Counted from the first letter of the stretch, positions 47,415 through 56,762 are shown. The stretch is 64,000 bases of DNA from Streptomyces kanamyceticus (GCF_008704495.1 NZ_CP023699.1:8432001-8496000), one strand, 5' to 3'. Notes: a model not told the origin generated them from the letters alone. Program-made: numbers and translations.

Positions 47415-48206
47415 GTGAACGACGGCGGTCGGGTCTCCGAAGCGGGGGACCAGGGGAGACAGTTCGGCCCGCTCGGCACGGCCTTGGTGATCATTCCGAC
47501 CTACAACGAGGCGGAGAACATCCAGTCCATCGTCGGCCGGGTGCGGGCGTCCGTGCCGGATGCGCACGTCCTGGTGGCCGACGACAACAGCCCCGACGGC
47601 ACCGGCAAGATCGCCGATGAGCTGGCGGCCGAGGACGACAGCGTCCATGTGCTGCACCGCAAGGGCAAGGAGGGCCTCGGCGCCGCCTATCTGGCGGGGT
47701 TCCGCTGGGGCCTCGACAACGACTACGGCGTAGTGGTCGAGATGGACGCCGACGGCTCGCACCAGCCGGAGGAGCTGCCCCGGCTGCTCACCGCGCTGAA
47801 GGGCGCCGACCTCGTGCTCGGCTCGCGCTGGGTGCCGGGCGGACGGGTCGTGAACTGGCCCAAGCACCGGGAGTTCATCTCCCGCGGCGGCAGCACCTAC
47901 TCGCGGCTCCTGCTCGACGTGCCGATCCGTGACATGACGGGCGGCTACCGGGCGTTCCGCCGCGAGACCCTGGAGGGCCTCGGCCTGGCCGAGGTCGAGT
48001 CGCAGGGGTACTGCTTCCAGGTCGACCTCGCCCGGCGTGCGGTCAAGGCCGGGTACCACGTCGTCGAGGTGCCCATCACCTTCGTCGAGCGGGAGCTCGG
48101 CGACAGCAAGATGAGCCAGAACATCGTGGTCGAGGCGCTGTGGCGGGTCACCGCCTGGGGCGTGGGGGAGCGGGTCGGCCGGGTCATCGGCCGCAAGCAG
48201 CCCTGA
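47415..48206 (+). CDS. ppm1: Polyprenol monophosphomannose synthase
   Basis: 263 aa GT2 enzyme that moves mannose from GDP-mannose to polyprenyl phosphate at the inner membrane face, the donor for protein O-mannosylation and lipoglycans. VIIPTYNEAENIQSIVGRV, VADDNSPDGTG, metal-binding EMDADGSHQ and DMTGGYRAFRRE are present. Like Streptomyces Ppm1, it lacks a fused membrane Lnt domain. GTG at 47415 preceded by AAGGGG. Confidence 0.94.
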   Translation: MNDGGRVSEAGDQGRQFGPLGTALVIIPTYNEAENIQSIVGRVRASVPDAHVLVADDNSPDGTGKIADELAAEDDSVHVLHRKGKEGLGAAYLAGFRWGLDNDYGVVVEMDADGSHQPEELPRLLTALKGADLVLGSRWVPGGRVVNWPKHREFISRGGSTYSRLLLDVPIRDMTGGYRAFRRETLEGLGLAEVESQGYCFQVDLARRAVKAGYHVVEVPITFVERELGDSKMSQNIVVEALWRVTAWGVGERVGRVIGRKQP

Positions 48207-48300
48207 GGGCGGCTCGCCGGACCTGCCCTCGCGGGCGGGCCCGGCGCCTCTTGATCATCCCCTTATCCCGGACTGAGGCGGGCCCAGGCACACTGGGAGC

Positions 48301-48879
48301 ATGACGACTGGCACACCGCCTCCCAACCGAACCGCCCGGCCCCGCAGAACCGGGCCCCTGAGGTTCCTGCCGCTCGGCATCGCCGCGTGGCTGGTCCTCG
48401 AGATCTGGCTGCTCACGGTCGTGGCGGGGGCCACGAGCGGCCTCGTGGTCTTCCTGCTCCTGGTGGCCGGTCTGGTGCTCGGCTCCGCGGTGATCAAGCG
48501 TGCGGGCCGCAGGGCCTTCCGCAAGCTCAGCGAGGCCGTGCAACAGCAGCAGAGCGGCGTGACGCCCACCGCCGAGTCCGGCAGCGGCGGCGGCGCCCTG
48601 ACGATGCTGGGCGGCCTCCTGATCATCCTGCCGGGGCTGATCTCGGACGCCATCGGCCTGGTCCTGCTGATCCCGCCGGTCCAGAAGGCACTCGGGCGCT
48701 ATGCGGAGCGGACCTTCGAGCGCAAGGTGCGCGAGGCCACCCCCGGCGGCCTCGGGGACGCCTTCCAGCAGGCCCGCATGCACCGCCCGGACGGCAAGGT
48801 GGTCCAGGGCGAGGTCATCAGGGACGACGAGCCGGGCGCACGCGCCCCGCGCCCGGACGACCCGCAGCTGCCGCGCTGA
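48301..48879 (+). CDS. fxsA: FxsA family membrane protein
   Basis: 192 aa. Membrane helices about 20-65 and 100-125 with the family core LLVAGLVLGSAVIKRAGRR and MLGGLLIILPGLISDAIGLV; cytoplasmic acidic, Pro-rich tail. FxsA in E. coli limits phage exclusion, actinobacterial role unknown. ATG 95 bases after ppm1; terminator downstream. Confidence 0.92.
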   Translation: MTTGTPPPNRTARPRRTGPLRFLPLGIAAWLVLEIWLLTVVAGATSGLVVFLLLVAGLVLGSAVIKRAGRRAFRKLSEAVQQQQSGVTPTAESGSGGGALTMLGGLLIILPGLISDAIGLVLLIPPVQKALGRYAERTFERKVREATPGGLGDAFQQARMHRPDGKVVQGEVIRDDEPGARAPRPDDPQLPR

Positions 48880-48961
48880 CCCACTTCCTGCGGGCGCTGC
48901 GGGCTTCCCGTGGGTCTTCCTGCGGGCGGGCATCCCCCGCCCGCAGGGTACGGAGACACGA

Positions 48962-49004
48962 ACGAGGGCCGGGGCCACTGCTCAGCAGTGGCCCCGGCCC
49001 TCGT
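48962..49004. terminator. Long bidirectional hairpin terminator
   Basis: Perfect 21-bp inverted repeat (48962-48982 with 48984-49004) around a single base, between the convergent fxsA and rbpA. The real loop is likely the central GCTCAGC. Confidence 0.85.
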
Positions 49005-49044
49005 ACTTCGTATTGCTTGGTGCGGTGGTGCGCCGGGTCCGCCC

Positions 49045-49419
49045 TCAGGCGGACTTGCGGCTGTCCCGCGGATGCACCGCGATGTTCATGGCACCGGACC
49101 GGAGAACCGCGAGGCGCTCCTCCAGGACCTCCTCGAGTTCTTCTCGAGTACGGCGCTCCATGAGCATGTCCCAGTGCGTACGCGCCGGCTTGCCCTTCTT
49201 CTCCTCAGGTCCGTCGCCGTCTACCAGGAGTGCCTGGGCCCCGCAGACCTTGCACTCCCACTCCGGCGGGATCTCCGCCTCGACCGAGAACGGCATCTCG
49301 AAACGATGTCCGTTCTGGCATGCGTACTCCACGGCCTGGCGCGGAGCCAAGTCGATGCCGCGGTCGGTCTCGTAGCTTGTCACCACGAGTCGCGTACCGC
49401 GAAGAGCTCGCTCACTCAT
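49045..49419 (-). CDS. rbpA: RNA polymerase-binding protein RbpA
   Basis: 124 aa actinobacterial factor that helps principal sigma factors and protects RNA polymerase from rifampicin. MSERALRGTRLVVTSYETDR start, zinc-type CQNGHRFEMPF and WECKVCG ligands, and the sigma-interacting C-terminal helix RTREELEEVLEERLAVL. ATG behind GGGAGG, and a sigma-R promoter lies 62-88 bases upstream. Confidence 0.96.
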   Translation of the reverse strand: MSERALRGTRLVVTSYETDRGIDLAPRQAVEYACQNGHRFEMPFSVEAEIPPEWECKVCGAQALLVDGDGPEEKKGKPARTHWDMLMERRTREELEEVLEERLAVLRSGAMNIAVHPRDSRKSA

Positions 49420-49480
49420 GAATCGTGCCTCCCGGGCTTGTCGCCCACAGGACAGGTGTCGCTGTCGTCGTCATCCGGTC

Positions 49481-49507
49481 AACGTCCGGTCGGCGGTAAA
49501 GATTCCC
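49481..49507 (-). promoter_or_regulatory. Sigma-R type promoter of rbpA
   Basis: On the minus strand GGGAAT (49507-49502), 18 bases, GTT (49483-49481) fits the sigma-R consensus GGGAAT-N18-GTT exactly. rbpA is a known sigma-R target in S. coelicolor, which supports disulfide-stress induction here. Confidence 0.85.
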
Positions 49508-49676
49508 GTTCTGGGTCATGCGTCGCCGTCGTATGCCGCCCCTTGTTGTACCCACCAGTGCCCGGTTTGTCACATCTGGACAGCAGATGTCACCCAGCGT
49601 TTCTGAATCTTCAGCTCGCAGTAACGGTCCGCCTGGTAGGCCAAACGCGTACACTACCGGCCTTTGCCTTCAGTTG

Positions 49677-51029
49677 CTAAATCCGGTCGGGTACGGGATT
49701 TCCCGCGTCGCGCACCGCGCGGGCCACCGGCACCCTCAAGAGCAGGGCGAATCCGATCAAAAAGAACGCCACGAGCGAGATGATCGCGTCCCGGTAGCTT
49801 CCGGTGAGCTGATACGTGAGGCCGAAGATCAACGGTCCGAGCCAGGCCATCCCGCGATCACTGATCTCGTACGCGGAGAAGTACTCGGCCTCCTTGCCGC
49901 GCGGCACCAGGTGCGAGAAGAGCGAACGGGACAGGGCCTGGGTGCCGCCGAGGACCAGGCCGATCCCCGCGGCGAGCACGAAGAACCACGCGGGCGCCCC
50001 CGCGGGCAGGAAGTACCCGGCGCCGATCGTCACCGTCCAGGCCACCAGTGAGCCGAGGATGGTGCGCTTGGCGCCGTACGTCCTGGCCAGCCTGCCCATG
50101 GTGAGCGCTCCGGCCACCGCGAGCAGCTGCACGAGCAGGACCGCGACGATCAGCGTGGACTGGCCGAGCCCGAGCTCTTCGGAGCCGTAGACGGACGCCT
50201 GGGAGATCACCGTCTGCACGCCGTCGTTGTAGACGAGGTACGCCAGCAGGAACGCGAGCGTATGGGGATGGCGGCGCATGTCGCGCACCGTGGACCTCAG
50301 CTGCTGCCAGCCGCCCGTGGCCGGGGTCTCGGAGGGCGCGGCGCGGCGGTCGCGCAGCCGCTTGAGGGGGACGAGGGTGAACGCGCCCCACCAGATGCCC
50401 GCCGAGGCCAGACAGATGCGGACGGCGGTCGCCTCCGAGACGCCGAAGCTGTCGTGGGCGAGGAAGAGCACCAGGTTCGCCACCAGGACCAGGGCGCCCG
50501 ACGCGTAGCCGAAGGCCCAGCCGCACGAGGAGACCGTGTCGCGCTCCTCCGGAGGGGCGATCTGCGGCAGGAAGGAGTTGTAGAGCACCATCGAGACGGC
50601 GAGCGAGGAATTGGCGACGATCAGCAGGAAGCCGCCGAGGAGATAGCGGTCGCCGTCCAGGAAGAACATGCCCGCCGTTGCCGCCGCGCCGAGATAGGCG
50701 GATACGGCGAGCAGCGGCTTCTTGCGGCCCGTGCGGTCGGCGGCCGCGGCGGCCACCGGCATCACGAAGACCGACAGGAGGACGGACGCGGACACCGTGT
50801 ACGCGAAGAAGGATCCCGCGCGGACCGGAATGCCCAGCGGATGCACGTACCCGTCGGGGTCGGCGGCCGCCTTGGCGATCTCCGTGAGGTAGGGCCCCAG
50901 GAAGACGGTCAGGACACTCGTCGAATAGACCGAGCACGCCCAGTCGTAGACGTACCAGCCCCGTTGCTCGTGCCGTCGTGCGGCCGCCTCGTCGTCGGCC
51001 GCCGCTGCCTGCACGGTGTCGGTGCCCAC
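49677..51029 (-). CDS. MFS transporter, UMF1/Atg22-like
   Basis: 450 aa, twelve membrane helices. The N-terminal RGWYVYDWACSVYSTSVLTV, ADRTGRKKPLL and GGTQALSRSLFSHLVPRGKE are UMF1-type features. Substrate unknown. GTG at 51029 with GAGG upstream; 3' end faces rbpA promoter region. Confidence 0.9.
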   Translation of the reverse strand: MGTDTVQAAAADDEAAARRHEQRGWYVYDWACSVYSTSVLTVFLGPYLTEIAKAAADPDGYVHPLGIPVRAGSFFAYTVSASVLLSVFVMPVAAAAADRTGRKKPLLAVSAYLGAAATAGMFFLDGDRYLLGGFLLIVANSSLAVSMVLYNSFLPQIAPPEERDTVSSCGWAFGYASGALVLVANLVLFLAHDSFGVSEATAVRICLASAGIWWGAFTLVPLKRLRDRRAAPSETPATGGWQQLRSTVRDMRRHPHTLAFLLAYLVYNDGVQTVISQASVYGSEELGLGQSTLIVAVLLVQLLAVAGALTMGRLARTYGAKRTILGSLVAWTVTIGAGYFLPAGAPAWFFVLAAGIGLVLGGTQALSRSLFSHLVPRGKEAEYFSAYEISDRGMAWLGPLIFGLTYQLTGSYRDAIISLVAFFLIGFALLLRVPVARAVRDAGNPVPDRI

Positions 51030-51075
51030 CCGTGACCTCGCTGTTCCCCGTGGTGCGATGCCGCCCTCGGGCGGC

Positions 51076-51843
51076 TCAGACCCAGGTCCCCCGGTCCTTG
51101 AGCACCTCGCGCAGCGTCTCGATGTGATCGGAAACTATGCCATCCACACCGAGGTCGAGGAGGGCGGCCATCCGCTCCGCGTCGTTCACGGTCCAGACGT
51201 GCACCTGCAGCCCGCGCGCGTGGGCCGCGCGGACGAAACGGCGGTCGACGACCCGGATCCCGCCGTGCGTCTCGGGCACCTGGGCGCAGACCGCGGAGCG
51301 GCGCGGGGCCACGGGCACGCCGTACGAACGCAGGCGCAGTGCCGCCACGCCCCGCGTGCCCAGGGACGTGGCGAGCCGGGGGCCCGCGACGCGCTGGGCC
51401 CTGGCCACCCGCGCCTCGGAGAACGAGCCGACGCAGATCCGGTCCCAGGCGCCGGTGCGGCGGATCAGGTCGAGCAGCGGCAGGAGCGCGGGCTCGGCCT
51501 TCACGTCGACGTTCCAGCGCACGTCGGGGAACGTCTCCAGGAGCTCTTCGAAGAGGGGCACCGGCTCGGTGCCCGCCACGCGCGCGTGGCGAACCTCGCT
51601 CCAGGGCAGGTCGATGATGCGGCCCGCCGCGTCCGTGACGCGGTCGAGCGTCGCGTCGTGGAAGGCGACGAGCCTGCCGTCGGCCGTGGCGTGCACATCG
51701 GTCTCGATGTAGCGGTAGCCGAGGCCGACGGCCCGCCGGAAGGCCGCCGCGGTGTTCTCCAGGCCGCCCGCCGCGCCGCCGCGGTGGGCGAGGGCGAGCG
51801 GGCCCGGGTGATCGAGGTAGGGGTGGCGTACGCGCGAGGTCAC
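51076..51843 (-). CDS. Glycerophosphodiester phosphodiesterase
   Basis: 255 aa. GDPD barrel: LALAHRGGAAGGLENTAAAF, YIETDVHATADGRLVAFHD (metal and catalytic His), RWNVDVKAE and VHVWTVND. Hydrolyses deacylated phospholipids to glycerol-3-phosphate and an alcohol. No signal peptide, so cytosolic. GTG start overlaps the YczE stop (GTGA). The frame continues far upstream but only as shadow. Confidence 0.93.
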   Translation of the reverse strand: MTSRVRHPYLDHPGPLALAHRGGAAGGLENTAAAFRRAVGLGYRYIETDVHATADGRLVAFHDATLDRVTDAAGRIIDLPWSEVRHARVAGTEPVPLFEELLETFPDVRWNVDVKAEPALLPLLDLIRRTGAWDRICVGSFSEARVARAQRVAGPRLATSLGTRGVAALRLRSYGVPVAPRRSAVCAQVPETHGGIRVVDRRFVRAAHARGLQVHVWTVNDAERMAALLDLGVDGIVSDHIETLREVLKDRGTWV

Positions 51844-52532
51844 CGCTGCAGTATCGCCTGCTCCGATGGACCGCCGGAGGCCACGACGCCGGGTGCGGTG
51901 GGCGCGGGGATGGCGAACCGGCGCAGGAAGAACTGGGCGAGCGGGCCGATGGACACCGCGTACAGGACCGTGCCCACGCCGACCGTGCCGCCGAGCACGA
52001 AGCCCGTCACCACGACCGCCACCTCGATCGAGGTGCGGATGAGACGGATGGAGCGGCCGGTGCGCCGGTGCAGCCCCGTCATCAGTCCGTCGCGGGGCCC
52101 TGGGCCGAAGGCGGCCGTGATGTAGAGGCCGGTCGCCACTCCGTTGAGGAGGATGCCCGCCACGAGCAGCGGGATGCGTACGGCGAGGGAGTGCGCGTCC
52201 GGCAGGAGCGCCAGGGTGGCGTCCATCGCCAGGCCGCAGACGAAGACGTTCGAGATCGTGCCGAGGCCGGGGCGCTGCCGGAGCGGGATCCAGAGCAGGA
52301 GCACCGCGGCGCCCACGATGATCGAGACGACGCCGATGGACAGCCCTGTCAGCTCGGCGAGGCCCTGGTTGAGGACGTTCCACGGCTCGGGCCCCAGACC
52401 GGCCGCGACCATCAGCGCCGAACTCGCGCCGTACAGGGTGAGCCCGACGTACAGCTGGAGCAGCCGTCGTGCGAGACGCGGCGTGAGCTGTGGCCTCAGG
52501 CGAGATCTGAGAGGTGGCTTCGTGGCGGACAA
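51840..52532 (-). CDS. YczE-type membrane protein (TTG start)
   Basis: About 230 aa, five or six helices: LLQLYVGLTLYGASSALMVA, LGLGTISNVFVCG-like segment, GILLNGVATGLYITAAFG. YczE/YitT family. TTG at 52532 chosen because GGGGGAG sits six bases before it; ATG 52568 lacks a site. Divergent from a MocR-type regulator, a recurring arrangement. Confidence 0.85.
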   Translation of the reverse strand: MSATKPPLRSRLRPQLTPRLARRLLQLYVGLTLYGASSALMVAAGLGPEPWNVLNQGLAELTGLSIGVVSIIVGAAVLLLWIPLRQRPGLGTISNVFVCGLAMDATLALLPDAHSLAVRIPLLVAGILLNGVATGLYITAAFGPGPRDGLMTGLHRRTGRSIRLIRTSIEVAVVVTGFVLGGTVGVGTVLYAVSIGPLAQFFLRRFAIPAPTAPGVVASGGPSEQAILQR

Positions 52533-52632
52533 GGAACGCTCCCCCGTAGTACTGGTGGCCCGACACATGACACCCTGTGGCTTGGAAGCAGGCCATAACC
52601 ATGGCCAATTCGGGGAAGGTGGACTGGGGATC

Positions 52633-54132
52633 ATGGCTCAGTGGACTTCGGCAATGGGTTCGACTCAGCTTGCCCGGCTGCTCGCGTCCCAGCAAGCACG
52701 CCCCGGCGGCGCGGGCACCCGCCGCCCGCCCGCCTACCGCGCACTCGCCGACGGCATCCGGCTGCTCGTGCTCGAAGGGCGGGTCCCCGTCGCCGCCCGG
52801 CTGCCCGCCGAGCGCGAGCTCGCGGTGGCGCTCGCCGTCAGCAGGACCACTGTGGCCGCCGCCTACGAGGCGCTGCGCACCGAGGGGTTCCTGGAATCCC
52901 GCAGGGGAGCGGGCAGCTGGACCGCGGTACCGGCCGGAAACCCCCTCCCCGCGCGCGGGCTCGAACCGCTGCCGCCCGAGGCGCTCGGCTCCATGATCGA
53001 TCTGGGCTGCGCCGCGCTGCCCGCGCCCGAGCCCTGGCTCACCCGCGCCGTGCAGGGCGCCCTCGAAGCGCTCCCGCCGTACGCCCACACGCACGGCGAC
53101 TACCCCGCCGGACTGCCCGCCCTGCGAGAGATGCTCGCCGAGCGCTACACCGCGCGCGGCATCCCGACGATGCCCGAGCAGATCATGGTCACCACCGGCG
53201 CGATGGGCGCCATCGACGCGATCTGCCACCTCTTCGCGGGCCGCGGCGAACGCATCGCCGTCGAGTCGCCCTCGTACGCCAACATCCTGCAGCTGATGCG
53301 CGAGGCCGGTGCCCGCCTCGTCCCCGTCGCCATGGCCGACGGCCTGGCGGGCTGGGACCTGGACCGCTGGCGGCAGGTGCTTCGCGACGCGGCGCCCCGA
53401 CTCGCGTACGTCGTCGCCGACTTCCACAACCCGACGGGCGCGCTCGCGGGCGAGGACCAGCGCAGGCAGCTGGTCGAGGCGGCCCGCTCGGCGGGCACCG
53501 TCATCGTCGTCGACGAGACGATGAGCGAACTGGGGCTCGACCCGGACCTCGACATGCCGCGCCCCGTCTGCGGGTTCGATCCCGCGGGCTCCACCGTCAT
53601 CACCGTCGGCTCGGCGAGCAAGGCCTTCTGGGCGGGCATGCGCATCGGCTGGGTGCGGGCCGCGCCCGATGTGATCCGCAGCCTCGTCGCCGCCCGCGCC
53701 TACGCCGACCTGGGCACTCCCGTCCTGGAGCAGCTCGCCGTGAACTGGCTCCTGAACACCGGGGGTTGGCAGGCGGCCGTGGACGTGCGCAGGGAACAGG
53801 CGAGGGCGAACCGCGACGCGCTGGTCACCGCCGTGCGCCGCGAGCTGCCCGACTGGGAGTTCGAGGTGCCGCGCGGCGGTCTGACGCTGTGGGTGCGCAC
53901 CGGGGGGCTCTCGGGGTCGCGCCTCGCCGAGGTGGGGGAGCGCGTGGGGGTGCGGGTCCCCTCGGGGCCGCGCTTCGGTGTGGACGGGGCCTTCGAGGGA
54001 TACGTGCGGCTGCCGTTCACCGTGGGCGGCGCGGTCGCCGACGAGGCGGCGGTGCGCCTTGCCGCGGCGGCCCGTCTCGTGGAGACGGGCGCGGGCACGG
54101 GTGCGGAGGTCGCGCACCCCTTCGTCGCCTGA
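52633..54132 (+). CDS. MocR/PdxR-type GntR regulator with aminotransferase domain
   Basis: 499 aa. GntR wHTH (about 30-100; RLPAERELAVALAVSRTTVA) fused to a class I aminotransferase-like domain with PLP Lys in GSASKAFWAGMRIGW and HNPTG. Such proteins use PLP as effector or as an enzyme cofactor for a substrate; typical targets are pyridoxine or transporter genes. Divergent from yczE, its likely target. Confidence 0.93.
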   Translation: MAQWTSAMGSTQLARLLASQQARPGGAGTRRPPAYRALADGIRLLVLEGRVPVAARLPAERELAVALAVSRTTVAAAYEALRTEGFLESRRGAGSWTAVPAGNPLPARGLEPLPPEALGSMIDLGCAALPAPEPWLTRAVQGALEALPPYAHTHGDYPAGLPALREMLAERYTARGIPTMPEQIMVTTGAMGAIDAICHLFAGRGERIAVESPSYANILQLMREAGARLVPVAMADGLAGWDLDRWRQVLRDAAPRLAYVVADFHNPTGALAGEDQRRQLVEAARSAGTVIVVDETMSELGLDPDLDMPRPVCGFDPAGSTVITVGSASKAFWAGMRIGWVRAAPDVIRSLVAARAYADLGTPVLEQLAVNWLLNTGGWQAAVDVRREQARANRDALVTAVRRELPDWEFEVPRGGLTLWVRTGGLSGSRLAEVGERVGVRVPSGPRFGVDGAFEGYVRLPFTVGGAVADEAAVRLAAAARLVETGAGTGAEVAHPFVA

Positions 54133-54144
54133 CGCCCGTTCCGT

Positions 54145-54307
54145 ACGGACCCGGTCCGGCTCCCCGGAGGCTCCCGGTCAGCTCTCCGCGGGCACCGGCT
54201 CCGCCTGGTCCTGGTCCCGCTCGTCCCGGACGGACCCGGTCCGGCTCCCCGGAGGCTCCCGGTCAGCTCTCCGCGGGCACCGGCTCCGCCTGGTCCTGGT
54301 CCCGCTC
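54145..54307. repeat. 85-bp-period tandem duplication at the 3' end of sffA
   Basis: Bases 54145-54222 repeat exactly at 54230-54307 (78 bp, period 85). The second copy contains the sffA stop (54263-54265) and last codons; the first is a spare copy beyond it. Looks recent. Confidence 0.85.
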
Positions 54308-55846
54308 CTGCTCCATGGGCTGCGCCTGGTCGGCCGGAGTGCTCCGCTCCGGCAGCAGGTCCATGACCGCCTGACGGTGCGCCTCGCTGGTCGCGTCGTC
54401 ATACGGGTCGGGCGTCGCGGGCACCTGGAGCCGGTGCACGGGACCCGTACCGAGCCGGGCGTAGCCGCGGCCGGGCGGGACGTCCGCGGTGGGTGTCGTG
54501 TGCGGCGGCATGCCGAGGACCTCGTCGAGCTGGTCGGGCGTGGCGGGCCCGAGCACCACACGCGCGCGCGTGTGCTGGCGTACCGGGTCGCTCAGTGCCT
54601 CCAGGCTGTCGAACTGGTCGGCCACGACCACCGTCACATTGGCCGCCCTGCCGTGCCGCAGCGGGACCTGCAGCAGCGACTGGGGATCCTTGCGGCCGTC
54701 CGCCGCGGCCAGATGACCCAGGGCGCTCGGGCGGTCGAGGAGGATCCACAGGGGTCGCTTGGTGTCCTCCGGCGGCGGATGGCCCGCCTGCCGGGCGCGG
54801 TTGGCGGAGATCAGCCTGCGCTCGATCTCGTGCGCCGCCCATTCGAGGCTCGCGAGCGCTCCGGCGAGCCCGCACTCGATGGCCAGCACGCCGTCGCGGC
54901 CCGTCAGGCACGCGTAGTCGCCGGTGCCGCTGCCCTCGATGATGAGGACGTCACCGTACTGAAGGGCTTGGAGGGCGACGGAGCGCAGCAGCGACGTCGT
55001 ACCGCTGCCGGGCTGGCCCACGATCAACAGGTGGGGCTCGGTGGAGCGGATGCCCGTGCGCCACACGACGGGGGGCACGTCGCGCTGCTCCTCGCCGTCC
55101 GCCAGCGGCAGGGTGCGCTGGACTGCGGTCTCGTCGGTGAAGCCGAGGACGGTCTCGCCGGGGGCGGTGACGAAACGCTGGGCGGCGATGTCCGTGGGCA
55201 GCGGGGCGAGCACGGTGACGGTGAGCTGGTTGCCCTCCTCGTCCCACGCGAAGTGGTACTCCCTGCCGCGGCCCGCCTTGGCGTGCAGCAGCTGCTCGAT
55301 CCGCGCGCGCGATTCGGCCTCGCCGTCGGTGAAGTACGCCGGGTAGTTCACCACGAGACGTGAGACGCGCCCCGTGCCGTCGAAGTCGTACGAGGGGAAG
55401 GCCTTGTCCCAGTCGCCGCCGTGCGCGAAGAGCGGGGCGGGGTCCTCGGGGACCGAGAAGTACGGGACGAGCGCTTCGTAGAGGGACTGCAGCCGCTGGA
55501 CCTGCGCCTCGTCGGGGCCGGTCGGCGCGGGCGCGGTGCGCTCGCGGCCCGTCCACGCGGCGGCCGCCATCAGGGCGATGACGGCGAGCAGCGGCCCGTA
55601 GGGGACGAGCGCCACGACCAGGACCACGGAGGCCACCAGGAAGAGGAGCGGTCCGCGCCGGTCCTTGGGGGTGTCGGCCCACTTGCGCCGCCCGGCGGCT
55701 GCCAGCCGGCGCAGTCCACGAGTGATCGTGATCAGCGGGTGGAGAACATCGGTGGCGCTGTCTGCCGCCGACCGTGCCAGCTCCCGGCTCCGGGCGATGG
55801 ATGCGGTGCCGTTGCTCAGAATGCGGGGGAGTGGGCGCCTGGCCAC
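54263..55846 (-). CDS. sffA: SffA, SpoIIIE/FtsK-like sporulation-septum protein
   Basis: 527 aa. Two membrane helices (about 69-105) and a C-terminal FtsK-like NTPase domain. The nucleotide loop reads GQPGSGTTS (277-285), with Thr in place of the usual Walker A Lys, so ATP hydrolysis may be weak or absent. PLWILLDRPSALGHL is the Walker B region. Located downstream of smeA as in S. coelicolor, where SmeA recruits SffA to sporulation septa. GTG at 55846 with AGGAGA. C-terminus is acidic, ending AEPVPAES. Confidence 0.9.
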   Translation of the reverse strand: MARRPLPRILSNGTASIARSRELARSAADSATDVLHPLITITRGLRRLAAAGRRKWADTPKDRRGPLLFLVASVVLVVALVPYGPLLAVIALMAAAAWTGRERTAPAPTGPDEAQVQRLQSLYEALVPYFSVPEDPAPLFAHGGDWDKAFPSYDFDGTGRVSRLVVNYPAYFTDGEAESRARIEQLLHAKAGRGREYHFAWDEEGNQLTVTVLAPLPTDIAAQRFVTAPGETVLGFTDETAVQRTLPLADGEEQRDVPPVVWRTGIRSTEPHLLIVGQPGSGTTSLLRSVALQALQYGDVLIIEGSGTGDYACLTGRDGVLAIECGLAGALASLEWAAHEIERRLISANRARQAGHPPPEDTKRPLWILLDRPSALGHLAAADGRKDPQSLLQVPLRHGRAANVTVVVADQFDSLEALSDPVRQHTRARVVLGPATPDQLDEVLGMPPHTTPTADVPPGRGYARLGTGPVHRLQVPATPDPYDDATSEAHRQAVMDLLPERSTPADQAQPMEQERDQDQAEPVPAES

Positions 55847-55883
55847 GTCTGTCTCCTGAAGGTGCGTACGAAAGGCAGGGACG

Positions 55884-56078
55884 TCAGAACTTGATCCCGC
55901 CGAGGAGGCTCGCCAGGCTCGCTCCGCCGGCCTTGATGCTCGGGGCGATGGCGGTGCCCGCGAGGTAGAAGCCGAAGAGCGCGCAGACCAGGGCGTGGGA
56001 GGCCTTGAGTCCGTCTTTTCGGAAGAACAGGAAGACGATGATTCCGAGCAGCACGACGCCTGAGATGGACAGGATCAT
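55884..56078 (-). CDS. smeA: SmeA, small sporulation membrane protein
   Basis: 64 aa with two membrane helices (ILSISGVVLLGIIVFLFF and ALVCALFGFYLAGTAIA). Size and position before the SffA homologue identify it as SmeA, which localises SffA to sporulation septa. ATG with AGGAGA. Starts 37 bases before sffA; one operon. Confidence 0.9.
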   Translation of the reverse strand: MILSISGVVLLGIIVFLFFRKDGLKASHALVCALFGFYLAGTAIAPSIKAGGASLASLLGGIKF

Positions 56079-56369
56079 GAGGATTCTCCTGGTTGATGGG
56101 GACAGTCACCATGAGTTCTTCCAGGCTCACAGCATGTATCCATACGATAAAAGGTGCAAATGGGTGACTTTTCCGGAATTTAGCTCGAATGGCAGAGCTC
56201 TACTGGGCCGCCCGGGCGCGGGTCCTGGCGGTCTCCCGCACCCTGCGTGATCTTTGCCTCGGGAGGGTCGGGTCATGTGCCCGCGAGGGCAGTACCCTGT
56301 CGATTCACTCGTACGGCTGCACCGGCGGCGCATCCCGGAGCAGCGCATTCCAGAAAGGCGGACGCCCAC

Positions 56370-56762
56370 ATGAGCGAAGCCCCCGACCCCGAGGTCGTGG
56401 AGCTGGCGACCAAGATCTTCGATCTGGCGCGCCAGGGCGACGCGGCGGCGCTCGCGGCCTACGTCGACGCGGGAGTCCCCGCGAACCTCACCAACGACAG
56501 CGGCGACTCCCTGGTGATGCTCGCGGCCTACCACGGGCACGCCGACGCGGTCCGGGACCTCCTGGCACGCGGCGGCGACGCCAACCAGGCCAACGACCGG
56601 GGCCAGACCCCGCTCGCCGGTGCGGTCTTCAAGGGCGAGGAAGCGGTGATCCGGGTCCTGCTCGACGGCGGCGCCGATCCGGCCGCGGGGATGCCGTCGG
56701 CGGTGGACACCGCCCGGATGTTCGGAAAGGCGGAGCTGCTGAAGCTGTTCGGGGCCGCCTGA
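56370..56762 (+). CDS. Small ankyrin-repeat protein
   Basis: 130 aa, almost only ankyrin units: ALAAYVDAGVPANLTNDSGD, SLVMLAAYHGHADAVRDLLA, RGGDANQANDRGQTPLAGAV and following. Likely a cytosolic protein-binding module. ATG at 56370 behind AAAGGCGGA; upstream frame has no fit. The 56079-56369 gap to smeA holds their divergent promoters, which I cannot pin down. Confidence 0.88.
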   Translation: MSEAPDPEVVELATKIFDLARQGDAAALAAYVDAGVPANLTNDSGDSLVMLAAYHGHADAVRDLLARGGDANQANDRGQTPLAGAVFKGEEAVIRVLLDGGADPAAGMPSAVDTARMFGKAELLKLFGAA

